Below the pieces are notes generated by a model. It worked only from the letters and a program-made list of their open reading frames with translations, did no database searches and was not told where the DNA came from. From Edolisoma coerulescens (lineage: Eukaryota > Chordata > Aves > Passeriformes > Campephagidae): DNA of 64,000 nucleotides. Below are positions 47,777-61,440 of the stretch, one piece after another. The stretch covers positions 248,001 to 312,000 of the forward strand of contig VWZW01004141.1 of the NCBI GenBank assembly GCA_013397115.1. The letters are read 5' to 3'. The translations under genes and the position numbers were made by a program. Every line of letters starts with the position of its first letter. Within the stretch, counting starts at the first letter, position 1.

Positions 47777-50700
47777 ATTGTGTTTCTTGTTCTTCTCTGA
47801 GGAACGGAGCAGCAGCTTTTTGTTCCAGTTCCCATCTCACTGCTGCTGTCAAGCTCTGTTGCACTGCCTTGCAGCTCACCCCCTGCTCTCTCAGATACTT
47901 CTCCTGCTTCCAGGAAAGCCAGGCTACACAGCCTCTGCACAGCCAAAAAATGCTTCCCCTGGCCAGAGAGCTGTGGTTAATTTTAAGCAGGGCTTTTTTT
48001 TTTTTTTTTCCCCTCAACAAATTGCCTAATAAGAGGGCAAATATTAATCGCATGTCTGGAAAAAGTTTGTTTTGATCTCTGTGTCTGCTATTCCAGCTTT
48101 AAAGAACAGAGCCTTTTCTGAGACATTTTCCTGGTAATAGAATTAGGACATAATTCCTAGAAGACAAATCTTGGCAGGTATGAAGTGTATAATACCTATC
48201 CTTGACTGAACCTACAGCCTAGCCTAATACTTCCCACATTTTCCTGGTTTCAAAGTGAGTTTGATCTTGTGCTGAAGGAAATTATTCTCTTTACTTGAGC
48301 CCTCTTGAATATTTCACAGTAAGAAGGATGTGATCCATTACTTCAGGAGCCCTCATTATGTGCAGCTGTGGGATACTCATCTTTTTCCTTTATCTGCTCT
48401 GCGGGAAAATTTGGATACCTTGTTTTACTAAACAAAATCGATATCAGGAATGTTAAAAATAGATTGACTTATTGAACTTGATAGAATAATCATTTTCTTA
48501 TCTCCAGCTTTAGCTTTTCTTTGCTGAACTAAGATTAGCAGAGATTAAAGCTATTTATTTTGGAGGTATAGCATTCTGGTCAGGGAAGCTGTGATGGGTT
48601 TTCTTTAAAAGGATTTTTGTATTTTAAGAATGTGCAAACCCTCATTTTTTTGAGGGTTGTTTGTTTCTGTAACTGCTACTCTTGCCTGCAATTACTCTTT
48701 TCCAAGAAAATACTTGGTGGAAACACCCAAGTATCTTCTGTATTTGTTCCATGTTGCTCTGTTAAAGCAACAATGTTCTTTCTGGTATAAAGCCGTGCGA
48801 ATGAGACGTGAATTTTTCATTGGCTCCATAAGGGATGGTTTGTCTAAGGATTCTTCTAATATTCACTTTGTGAAAGGAATAAGTGCTAACCTTCATTTAC
48901 CTTTCTCAAATACAGTGAGGGCCTGACCTAGTAAAGCACTAAGCCATGCACTTAAGTACATTCCTAGTCAGTAAAACACTTAGGTGTGTTAGCTGAGTTT
49001 GAGTTTAAAGTGCCCTGCTGAGTCAGGGCCTGAATGAAGTCTGTGGCACAACCATCCCAGTGCTAGTGCCACCAAAAACCCAGGGGGCTGAAGAGACCTG
49101 CCTGAGTGGGGGACTGAGTGGTAATCAGTAGGATTTCATTTCTGCTAGAAAAAAAAACTATCTTGATGCTCTGTGTTTTAAGGTCAGTCGTTCACTTTTC
49201 AGGAATGTGTTGGGTGAACGTGGCAAGGTTTTGGGAGCACAGGATGGAATTTCTGTGCTAGTTAGGCTGCATAAGGCTCCCACATCTTTCTTCCACCTCT
49301 CCCTTCAAACTCCCTCTCGTACTTTTCAGTTTAAAAGAAGAGCCAGGTCTGGATTTTTCAAAATTTCTTGTATTCTTGATTACAGATCAATAGTATTTCA
49401 TTTCTCCTGAGAGGTTTAAATGAGTCACGAGACATTGAAGTTAAAAACTGGGAAGTGCAAACACACAATTTTCTACATAAAGTCTCACCCACAAACCTGG
49501 TGTAAACCTTCCCTCTGCTTTACAGACAGTGCCTGGCTCTGCTGTGCCTCGCCTCTTCCTTGAGCCCCCAGCTGGGAGGAGCAGGATTCCTCTGGCTTTG
49601 CCCTGCTTTGTTAGGATTTTGAAGGAGTTCTTCCGATGCCATCTGCAATGTGGGAGCGGCTCTGCTCTGTAATTCCAGAGCTCCTCGACTAGAGGTCAGT
49701 AACACATCAAAGAACAGGAGCCTGAAAACCAGAAACTCTGGGATATTAGCTGCCACTAAACATTTCATTTTGCATTTGAAATAAAGACTTGTGATTTGAT
49801 TAATCAGCAGCAGCTATAAGTCATACAGCTATGGGATAAGAGTAGTGGAGTGCTTCTATTCTCTATTTTTTAAATTATTTTTTTGTATTAGAAGCATGTT
49901 GGAAGTTGTGCTTCTAAATTTTAAACAATTAGAAAAAATATCACCCTTTTAATATCACTTGATCTTACGTAGTAAGTTGGACATTTTGATGTGATATGTA
50001 GTTTAGAAAATAAATCTGAATTTTAGAAATTTGTACTGCTAATTCTTGATATAGTCTCTTTAGCTGCATTGGCATTTTCTCCTCACAGGCCTAGGTAATT
50101 AGCTTGGAAGAGAAAATCAGTGTGTGAAGCAGAGGTGGTTAAAATTAGATTATAGATAGGCTCAGAGTCCAATTTATTGTGTCCTTACAACTTCTAGTGT
50201 AGACTAGATCAGTCACTATTTAATAAAGTGCAGCTTTAGGAATACATAAAGGTAAAATAGAGATTTGTTTGTTTCAATTTACTTTAAAAATAACCTTTAT
50301 TGTTCTGTAATGATTCAATTCTATTTTTTTTTTTTATCTGCTGAACTGTTTCTGCTCAGCGGTAGAGGAATTGGTCATCTGGACTATTAAAAGCAATTTA
50401 TGGAGTAGCTCTTTCTCATCCAGACACATTTCTTTAAAGGATGTCTTGAGCTGTGCTGCCGTTTTAATAGCAAGTTGGTCAAATACATACTCTGAATCAT
50501 TTCTTCGTAAAAGCAGGCACAAATGATTCTGTTTGTATTCTTTGAGTACGTCCTATCCTGAAAATACTCATTTCCTTTATCATGACTAATGCCATTACTG
50601 AGTGGTTTTGCTGAGGCATTTAGTTCAGCTGTGTTCACGACCGTGATTAGTGCATTTGTCTCCTGCTAAAATGTTGATTCCTGTTTGAATACTGCACCCC

Positions 50701-53700
50701 TAAGAGATGTGCTCTAAGTCTTTATGAAGGAGAAATCTCTGTTTTCCAGCATTTTTGTGTCAGTTGATTTTTCTTCCCTGCAGAAAGAAACCTAGACCAA
50801 GGCATTTCGATGTTCTTGTTACTCAAGTCCTGTTTCCTCCCCTCACACTGCTTTTCACTTGCATGATACATTATGATTTATGCTACAGTTAGTAAGAGTG
50901 GAACCAAACCTAGCATTCCAAAAAAGTACTATCTGTACAGATTAGTTCATAGGGAACCTGTTGAATAGTGAGAATATAAAGTCATGTTTGCATTAAAAAA
51001 CTCCCAGTGTATCTTGCACTGAAAATTTAAAGAAATAAAACCAGGTGAGTGGGGCTCTTGTGAGCTGAAAACACAGGTACCTCTTGTGCTGGAGCAGCAA
51101 ATGCATTAGTCTAAAAGTGGCTGGTTTTAAGAAATGATTATGCCTTGGAAATGCTTACGTGTAGGACATGGAGATGAGTTTGAGGGATGGTATTTAGCTT
51201 TCTAAGGATGTTATTAATAATAGTTACATTTGGAACGGGGATCAGGCTGTAAAGACGTGTCCTTTTCCTCATTTCTCTTGCCAGACAGCCTTTGGGCTGC
51301 ACAGCACCTTCATTCCTTTGGCCAGCTTGCACTTCCATGATCTCTATGTCCTGGTCAGCAATCCTGACTTGGTGCAATATCAGCACCTCCCTATTTAGCA
51401 CCAGCAAGGTAAAAAGATCTTCACAGCCAGCAGTCACTGATGGGGGGCCGAACAGTTTAAGTGCTTTTAAAAGCCCAGGGCAGTCGTCTCTTCAGGTCTG
51501 GCATCTCTGTTTCTTGAGCCTGCACATTGGCAGAGCGCTCCCCTGCAGCCTGCCAGCTCCAGAGTGAATGGTGACAGCCCATCATCATCTGTTACACCCT
51601 GTCATTCCGCAGGGTTTAAAATGGAAACCCGAGCTTGCGGGGTAGAATCGAGGACTCTCATGCGTTTGATCATTGAATGAGTTGGGGAAATGAAATATAA
51701 TGGGAACTCTGCTTTTTTTATCCTCTTTCATAAAGTAAATCAAGTTCTCTGCTTGTGTGACTGCATGAAAGCCACTGGGATTAGCAGATTTGCATTGTTT
51801 CACTCAAATGACAAAGGTAGATTTCTAGTTGAAGTGATGCTGTGGTTTGGGTTTTTTCCTAGAAAATGTTCAGTGTTTCAGATCTCCTGTTCTCAGTGCC
51901 AGACACTGCACAAACCATCGAGGGGAGAGGTTTGAGCTGTGGCTGAGCCAGCTGCCAACAGCAGGGACTGTCTCACCTCCGAGCTGCTGCTTACTGCTGG
52001 CTGGCTCTGCCCTTCTGTTGGTGCATGTCTGGTTCCCTGGAAACCAGTTCAGCTTGATAACCCAACAGGAAACACCTTTTTTTTTCCCCTTCCTCATGTT
52101 GACTGAGCTCACCAATAAGTCAGAGTAGGGCCAGAGCTGAAGGAGTGAGTGGTCTGAGACACATCTCCTGCGTTGCAGAACTTGATACCTGTGTGAAAAA
52201 GATGGATCAAAGCAATGCAACTGCCTTGCCTTTCCTAGCAATGTGTCTGAACCTCTCCAGTGGCTTTGCAAGGAGTGTGGTGGTTGTATGGAGGCAGCAG
52301 TGCAATCAGGGATGTGCATTAGTATTTTGTTACCAGAGTGAAGGTGGTAGCCTGGTCAGATTTCAGAAGGTGCAGCAGGTGGGACCTGGATGAGCTATTC
52401 ATAATAGTGATACTATTACTTTCCAAAGTGGGCAGTATCAAGATCCAAAACCAGACTTTTTTGTCAGGTGTGAAAGACCATTTAAACACTGCTGCTTTAG
52501 CATATTACTGGTGACTTGGGTAACAACTGAAAAAAATTAATAATATTCCCATTGGGATGTTGCTTTATCCTGTGTTGTTCTGCAGATTAATTTTTGTACA
52601 GTATGGTTTTTATCATTATGGATCTATAGTCTAATCAGAAAATGATAAAGTTGTACAGTATTAGCAGACAACTAAGCCAACGTTTGCTTTAGGGTGAATG
52701 AGTTGTTCCAGCTCCGGGTGGAATCTGTAGGTTGGAACTTAGCAGACTTCTTCTCCTTTTCCCTGAAACTCTCCAATCTGTTCTTACAGTCCACTGTCTT
52801 GGACTAACAAAAGAGGTCTTTTAGCTCTGTGGTAGTACACTGTCTCAGAAAGCCCAGCTTTAGTCCTATAATTGTCTTATCTCCATAGACTAATTTTGTT
52901 ATTGTTTATAGCTTTTGAAAACGGGCTTATTGCCAACGTGAAAGCAAAGAGCAAAACTCTCTCTCTGACAATTTTCATACATCTGGTATAATGATAAATA
53001 TTTTATATTATTAATAATAAATAGCAGTTTTATAGAATTGGTTCCCTTTTATGGGCAATGGTAGGACAGATGTCTAGCTTGTAGTTTTATAATTTGTCCT
53101 ACAGGCAATTTTGTGCTTATGGCATATTGACTTCAGTAGGGAATTCTGCTGAAAACCTGATGGCACAACAGATCACTCTGTATTTCCATGAAGGCAGGTG
53201 TAGGCATTTGTGTTTCCACTGCCAGATCCCTGGGTGCCTCTTTGGAGAGGCGTTGGAGGAAGAAATCTGTGGGCTTTCCAGGTGTGTCCTGCATATGAAA
53301 GGTGAACTTGCTTGGAACAATTACAATGATCCACGGTGTGAGAGATCTGGAAAGTTACCTGCCCTCCCCTTAAGAATTGTTTAATCTCCTCAGAATACCT
53401 TGTGACCTTGGCATTAGGAATAGGATCAGAACATGGATCAATGTTAATGAAATTGCAGCAGCAACTCAAAAGTTTATCCAGAAAAGAAGCCACATCATGG
53501 TGATACTGTGCAAGTACAAAGACATCTTTTTTTTTTGTTTTTTGTGTACTGGAAGACATGTCTAACCCCATCAGTGGTCCTTGTTTTTAGTGGGACTTGC
53601 TGTGGGGAAGGGATTAGTGCCTCTGTCTGAAGGATACCCTGATTCATCTAAGTGTCAGTCCCAGCCCCAAGGAACAGCCACTGACTCTGAGAAAGGCTGA

Positions 53701-56700
53701 TTGTATTTAGTAGAGCTCTCCAGGTCTTGTGAGCTCAGCTAAGCTGCTGTCTGGCAGGTGAATCAGAAAGCTTGAAAGCAGTAAGGATCTGGAAGAGTTG
53801 CTGCCTTCCCCTAACAAGACCCTGACTGGCAAGTTTGGTTTAATATTTCTGACATTAATAACAAAAATGCTGCAATTTACAGACTAGTTCTCGGACACAA
53901 ACCAGATACCAGGGATCCAGTACAGAAAGTCTTAATGCCCGAGGCTATTGGGCCATTTTTTCACTCTTTCAAATAACCTTGCCTCTCATAAATCTGTTGC
54001 TCGTTTAAAGCAAACTTTCTTCTTGCATCAGAAATTACTTCCAGCATTGGATATGAAGCATTCTGCAATATGTTTTAAAGTGAGGGCTGGATTCACTGCT
54101 TAAATAAAGAAAGCCAGTTTGCTTCAAACGGATCATTTATTGCTACCTTCATGCTGTATATTTATTGTGAGGATATTGTCACATTTCTTTCAGTTTTGAA
54201 AATGTAAGTTGGATTTTCTCTTTCAGGTTGCCATCTGGTGTATTGCGAACAGTCTCAGAGAGTAAGAGGCCATCTGTTAATACTTTTTCAGGAAGCTTTT
54301 TATAGAGCAGTGAAGTGGCAAATCTCAAAAACACGTTGTAATGACTTACAAGATCTCGGGTATGTGTACAAGTAAAGGCTGATATTTTATTCCTATCAAC
54401 AATATAGTTATCAAGCTGGGGAGGAAAGGAAGAGAAGAAAGAGAACTTGCACACAAATGCACATGCATTTTAATGGCTCTATTGCATACATTACTTTTTC
54501 TATTTTTACATAAAATGTGAAGTGAGTTTCTGAAGCTCTGATTCAGTTTATGCTCATGTACTTTAGCAGGACTGATTGCCTCTTTGAGAAGCTGTTTCCT
54601 TCTTTAACCGTTAATAGAGATCAAATTACCCAGAATTTTGTCTAATAATACAAAGAATGTAGCTTGTGTTCCCACAGCATGTGAGTTTACATCTCTAGTG
54701 GTTGGTACTCCCAAGATGCTGATATGTGGATTGCAAGATTCTGCCATGTAGGAAAGCCTCCAGTTCAGATCTGCCAACGACCTCGGGCCAGTATTTGGTG
54801 TATTTCTACAGCAAAAGGTTATTTCCACATTCAGTTCTACAAGTAGAGAGATTTTCAACCCAGATTTTATATGCTCACTCAGTCACTAATGGTAGCAGTG
54901 GAAGACATGACTGACAGAAGTGTTGCCTGAGTGTTCTGGCTGTTGTAGGAGTAGGGACTGGGTTTATTGAGAGCCTCTCTGTGGGCTGTATATGTTGAGC
55001 CATTTTTTTCCACTTGCATTGGCTTCCTCCATAATTTTGTGGTACAACAGAAGCAAATAGATCTACATCATCTACCAGCCTGCGCAGTGCTGAGGTTTAT
55101 CTCAACTGTCTTCTGGCCTCTTGGAGAGGAGAAATTGTTGCTTTTAGGGTCAGATGCTTTGAAAGCACTCAGAGAAGCATCAAATTTGCTTTGTGGGCCT
55201 GACATGCAGAGAAAGAAAGGCAAGTGCTGATTATCTGGGCAGGTGACTGGAGTTTTGCTACCACAGAGATCAGGTGGTTTTTTGGGTGCTCAAAAAAATC
55301 CTTCATGAAGGTTGTGTTCCACTTCCAGCTCTGCATCATCTGAAGTGTCCCAGTCAAGCCCATTTTTCTGTATTTTAATACTATATTAATTTTCTGTGCT
55401 TTTGAGTTCTGCAGTAACAAGATTCTGTAGTGATGTTCTTGGGCAACCCTCTGTGGAACAAGTCCTGCTTCAATTAAGTGTAATAGTAAGATCTTTTTCT
55501 CTTCAGTGGTTCCAAATTTGATAGTGAGACATCAAAAGTATCATCCAGGTGTCAATGATAATAAATGTCAGTGCTGCTGCATGTCAAGGTCATATAAACC
55601 TGTAGTAAGGGCTGTTCAGGCTGGCATTGTGCTTAAATACTATCATCATTTAAACAAAACTAGGCAGCTCTAAAAGCAAAGGCAGCATGAATATCACCAT
55701 AAAATTAAGCCCACTAGTCAGTGGTGAGAGAATCTGAAGCCTGTATGATGGAAGAGTTCTAAAAGCAGGGCAGGTTGGGTTTTCAGTGCTAAAACCTCTC
55801 AGAAATAGAGAAATAAGTGATCCCAGCTGTGTTCAATGTAATGTGAGTCAATTGTGCATAATGGTATTGAGCAGTGGTCAGAGTATCTTCTAAAAGTTTT
55901 ATTTGTAAAAAAGGACTTTTCTTCCAAATTATTTTTAGAGGCATTCTCTTTTACTGAATGAAGAAAAACTAACATTTGTCTTGTTCCTATATTTTTAATG
56001 TAAGAGAAAGATAAAGAATGAACAATAAAAATTGGGGGAGGGCTTTTTTGTAGTCCAAAAAGGTCCAGTATCAGCCTCAATTTTTAGTCAAGAAGTATGC
56101 CTTTTTTCCCCATCTAATACTCATACTATGTTGTTGAATGATTATTAACCCCAGGCAACAGGCAATCATAATTTTTTAACCGTGTTATTTGAGAATGCTA
56201 TTAGAAAGGCCTTGAATCCAGGGAAGCATTGACAGAAATTACTTCTGTTGTCTCTATTCTTTCATCTCAAAACAAGCCTAGGTGGTCTTGACTGGCAGCT
56301 GCCCTGGGCTTTAGCATCTTTCTTTCTTTGTTAAACACGAGAAACTGCCAAGAGGTCTCCTGAGGTGTCAGGAAGTTAAGTGCTGGTGTGAAGATGTGCC
56401 TTGTGTCCTTCATCCACTCCATGTCTGTTAAGCCAGGTCAGCATGTAGACAAAAAAGCTCATGGCTGAAAATAGTTCCCCAGAGGTGGAGGCTTATACAA
56501 GCCCCCTAAAAATTACCTGCCAACAGCTCAGCACTGAGAATTATGGCTTATTGGCTCACTGTAGAACAGATTACTGCACTCTCTGCAGGTGAGTGGACTG
56601 CATTAACAGTGCATCCCTGATGAATTTTGAAGTGCCCTAGCATATGGGGCACTGCATTTTGCTGTCAGAACTGAGATGCCACCAAAACACCTGTGTGCTA

Positions 56701-57240
56701 CACCTGAGCTGACATGGTGCAGTCTGGAGCCCAGGCCTAGGAAGTGTCAAGAACAGAACTTTCCTGTGTTGTGGATTGTCTTGTGCTGCTGTGCATCTTG
56801 TCTGCGAGCTGGCATTGTGTGGATTTACTGGGGTAGTGGAATATGAAAGATTGACTCTAGTCCTGTTTAGGGTTAAGAGTCTGTAAATCCACTGTGCTTG
56901 CAGAGAGCAGGAATAATTTAAACACTGCTCACATTCCTGCCTCCACAGTAGGGATGGGTATTTTGTTTTGAGGATTTTTTTCCTTATCTCGACTGCTGTA
57001 CCATTTGGCTATCTGAAGCTTTTGCATGCCTCACAAACACCATCTGTTACAACCCAAGACACAAATACTGCAAGTGATTAGTAATATAAGCCAATGTTGC
57101 AGCTGTATGTGGTGTGGAAATCTGATAGAGCCAGAACTTTCTTTGTAAGCCTGACATGCTGAAGAGTGTGTTTGTGATTTGTCTAAGCTTTTGCATTCGT
57201 CAAGTCAAGATTAACTTTCTGCTGCTGTGGAGAGATGATA

Positions 57241-57376
57241 GAATAAAAAAAAAATAAAAGAAAACATCCCCCCCCAAAAAAAACCCCCCAAAACCAACCC
57301 AACCAACAGCAAAAAAACCCAACAAAACAAAACAAGAAACCCCAACAAAACCAAAACAAACCCCAAAACCCCCAAG
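57241..57376. repeat. A/C-only low-complexity tract (potential G-quadruplex on minus)
   Basis: About 135 bases are nearly all A and C on the plus strand, with C runs of 8, 6, 3, 4, 4 and 5 separated by A runs. The minus strand therefore has G runs spaced by T, favourable for G-quadruplex formation and resembling a TTTTGGGG pattern. The 92-codon minus frame across it is a composition artefact. Confidence 0.85.
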
Positions 57377-58439
57377 TGTTCCATTCAGGAAATGTTCTTG
57401 GAGTAAGTAAAGCATCTAGGATAGAGGGAGTCCCTAGCAGGGAAATGTTTCCAACTGCCACGTGCTAATGTTGTATTAGATGAATCTTTCCTGGATTGAA
57501 ATAGCCTATATATTCTGATCAATGCCTTTTTAAAGTCATAAAACACTTAAAATATACATATAATAGGGACTATTCAGCTGTTCTGGCCATGGGCAGATTG
57601 CAATAAATACCAATACACTCCTTCTTGTATTGTCATTCAATACATGTTCATGGCACAGACTGGTTCTCCTCGAGTTCCAGTACTGGTTTTTCTCTTTGTT
57701 TTATCCTCCCGTCTTGATTGCAGTAACAGATGAAGAACTGCTTATGCTGGGGAGTACCAAATTAGAGAGGAGACCACCATGTGTGCTCATGGATGTACAT
57801 GAGAAAGAACAGGAAAGGAGAGGAAGGCTTAAATTTGACTGCCTGCAGGATCATTGTGTTACTGTGTGATAATCCAGGGCATGGCCCAACCACAGACTGA
57901 AACTCTGAGTTGGTGAGATGAGTCCCTTTTTAGTGTTGAGTAAAAGAAACTGTTCAAATCAATAATGGTAACAGTTCTGTGATTGCGAATCTTCCTCTCC
58001 ATCACTAAGATTGTCACGTGTCTTTGCCATCTCTAGGCATTTGGAAATATGAGGATGAAGTTTGAATCACTTTTGTATTTCCTCTCTCTGCACTCAGATC
58101 CTTCTCCTGTTCTCATATCACATAGTGCTTGTTTTGAAAACAAGAAAGAGTTTTAATTCTAAAAAACTCTTTCATTTGTGTTAGAGACTAATAGGTCAAA
58201 TTTGGAAGAAGGTAGGTCTATGGTTTTTGCTTATGCAGACTGTTTGCTCTACATAAGAAGTGCACTATTGTCCTTAAACTTGTATTTTTGAAAGAATATC
58301 TTTTGTCCTTGGAGAGAGGGCAAGAAGTAACACCTGCAAACTGAAGCTAAAACTTCAAGCTAAATATTAAGGAAAAAACCAAACCCTCACTGATGGAAAG
58401 GACAACGAAAAGGGGAGAGACTCTCAGGGAAATTGTGAT

Positions 58440-58560
58440 GTCTGCATCACTGGAGACCTTTAAGAGCAAATACCATATTTACAGTTCATCTCACCATGAA
58501 TAGAAAGATGAACTAAATGGCCTTCTGGGGTGTCTTCCAGTACTATGATTTTGAAAGCTG
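58440..58560 (+). repeat. Degenerate CR1-like tail
   Basis: The stretch 'catcactggagacctttaag' followed by a gap and then 'gatgaactaaatggccttct' and 'gtcttccagtactatgattt' follows the order of a CR1 3' region. It is strongly diverged, so an old insertion is likely. Confidence 0.5.
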
Positions 58561-60799
58561 GTGACCCAGGAGGCCTTTCCCAGTGCTCTGCTGTCTGTAA
58601 GGAAGGTCAGGATCACAGGCGGAGAGCAAGCCCTGAACGCGGAGACGCCTGGCTCCTGGGTGCAATCCTGAGCAGACTCCTGGGGGCTTTAGCATGTGCA
58701 GGAAAAGCTTAATGCCCCCAGTGGACCCTGGATACAGGGCTGGCTGAGCAGGGAGGTACTTAATTTAGCTAGTGGGAAAAGCTCAAGAATGAGCAAATCT
58801 TAATTCTGTTTCTCTGGAGCTGTGGCAGCAAGAAGGCAGCAGTGTCAGAGCAGTGCGCACAGTGAAGTCTCGCCTGTATCGTGTTGTGCCTTGCTAAAAT
58901 ACAGGAGGTGATACTCAGACTGATGGAGGAAACAAAATTTACTTGTGCCTTTCTCTTTTCATGGCTGCAATCTGGGGTGTAGGCTTGATATGGTGGTTGG
59001 CTTGTGAAAAGGTAAACCCACCTTTTCTTCTTTCTGGAGTAAGTCTTGAACTCCCCTGGCTGTGGCTGGCTGGGCATTTGCAGTTCACCACCCAGGGGTG
59101 CTGGAGGAAGGCAATGAGGCTTTCCCACCTCGTGAGCCAGGCATGTCCTTGGAAAAGGAAAGGTGCTGCCTGGCCACAGGAAGTGCTGCTGCCCATGCTG
59201 TGCCCTGCCTTCTGTTGTGTGCTGGATTGCAGTGGAGGGAGCTGGCATTTTCATATAGAGAGTCTATCCTGGTGGTTTGATAACTGATATTTAAATAACT
59301 GCAGCATATTCCAGAGCTCTGAGCAGGCACGTGTTTATGCCCTGCCAGTTGCCCTTTGCTGTGTATTATGAAGTGGAAGACAGCAGGATTGTGAGTGGCT
59401 GTGATTTAAATGACTAAATTTACTCTAGATTAAATGTTTGCCTTTCATGTTTGATTTCTCATTAACTGGGAATTTACAAAGTCAAGTACACAGTCCTATT
59501 CTTATTTGTAAACTTGCAGCTTTCTCTTTTAATGCCTAATAATAAGTTCTCCCCTCTGGTTGTTTAATGTATCACTTGTGATTCCGTTTTGACAAATCTC
59601 TCAGCAGTTCAGAAAACTCTTTGTTATAAGGAAATAAATATCCTGCTGACTCAATGGGAAAGAAATGCTTTTTGCCCTTTGAAAAATGTTGCAGCCCTGT
59701 AGATTGGTCAGTGTTACTTATCTGAATAGTGCTATTGTAGAGAGGAAAAGGGTTCTTTATGGGCCAAAGAGCATTCGAGGGTACCGGAGTATGTAGGGCA
59801 AGGTTATCAAGGCTTTGCTTTGGTAATGTCTATTTTTGCTCTGAAAGATCATCTTACATGTGATATTTGTCTCTGTTAAATACATTGCTGTTATTATTGT
59901 AGTAGCTTTTCTTTTTTAATTACAAAATGCTGACAAGATGTTTTGCAGTGACATATTATAACTACATTAACCAGGTGCATTAGGATCTGTGTGTATGGCA
60001 ATTGATGCTTTCTCTTTGTCACTTACATAATGAACCTTCTGCCTGCACAGAATAAAATATTTATCTGGAATGCAGGCTAAAGCAAATGCTGGAGACTGGA
60101 GGAGGAAAAACCAGGCTGCCTGCAGTGAATAATTGTTATAATCTCATTGTCCTTCTCAAAGTTGTTAATTAAGGCCTTTACTAAGCAGACTGTGCTTGCA
60201 GGAGTCCCACAGAAGTCAAGTTGCTGTGCTCTTGTGCATCTGTTAGCTCACAGTGGTTTGAACATGCTTAATGCAAGGCTCCCCAAGTTTCATCCTCAGA
60301 GAGGCTGTGTGTTGGGGGGGGTGTCTTGTAACATTCTCCCCCATCTCACCCCTTCACTTCTTTCTTTGAAATAAGACAGAAAATGACACCTGAAGGAGGA
60401 TGGTAAACTAATGTATAGATCTTGGGCATCTCCATCATCAGTATTGGCATGTAAGCCTGCTAGGCATGTGGGGTTGTTAGTTTATTTGCAGGTGCTCTCT
60501 GGGGTTTTCTCTGCAAGGAGCAACTGGTATAAATTGTGTGTACTTTTCCTACTCGAGTTCCAAGTTCTTTTTGTTATTTAGTATTTATATTTCTATAGCA
60601 ACTAGAAGATCCACTTAGGGATTTTGACCATTCCTGGCAGGCAGAAGTGTAAACAGTATAAGGAAACAATATTTTGAGTGAAGAGATCTGAGCAAAAAGG
60701 GATCTATTGCCAGTTTCTTTGTAGGCATTAATGGAAAGGAAAATTTCTGAAAACCAGAAAGAATTAATTTTTAGGTTGTTTCCTGTGTGAGAGGACAAC

Positions 60800-61440
60800 A
60801 TGGAAGGAAGAAAAGCAAAAAAAAAAAAGGCCTGATTTTAAAAAGCAACAAATGGAGAAGTTTGGTGCCAAGGGCTGATTGGAGGCAAGAACTGACATCT
60901 TGGGAGCAGATGAGAGGAAATGGGATGTGTCAGTAAATCATGAACAGCCTTAAAACTCAAGGCGATCAATTCATAAATAATAGAGAAGGGAGAGCCGAAG
61001 GAGGAAGGGGAAAACCAGCAAGACTTGAACTCAAAAAAAGGTATTTGCAACAAGATTTGGGAGGGAATGGTATTGGGGAACAATTGCATTAGGAAGGCCA
61101 GAGAGAGGAATGTTGATGTGACAGTAGGATTGACTGGTTCCTGTGTGAAAAAGCAGGGGAAAAACCCCCAGCATTATGCAGACAGAATCAGCAAAAGAAG
61201 ACTGAGTAGGGATGAACCAACAGGTGGAGAAGGAAGCAGAGTCACTGTGGAGATGTCCTGAGCAGGGACAAACTGAATATGGTAATGCTGAGTGTAAGGA
61301 GACAGTGGAAAATAGGAAATGGGATGAGGATGAGAACAATTCCTGAAGAACTAAAAGCTGGCAGAAGCAAAGTCATTTCTATGTCTAATGGGAAAAGAGA
61401 AGGAAGAAGGGAGAAGAAAGAGTAAGACATTCAAATATCT
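60800..61440 (+). other. Purine-rich strand-asymmetric segment
   Basis: The plus strand is dominated by G and A (blocks such as gggaaaagagaaggaagaag) over about 600 bases, and a weaker bias continues to about 62090. No ORF or repeat family was recognised. Such asymmetry can reflect an old repeat, transcription bias or triplex-forming potential. Confidence 0.5.

Noticed and set aside
57183..57461. 92-codon minus frame rich in W, F and G
   Set aside because: It is the translation of the A/C-only tract read as T/G and has no protein-like character.
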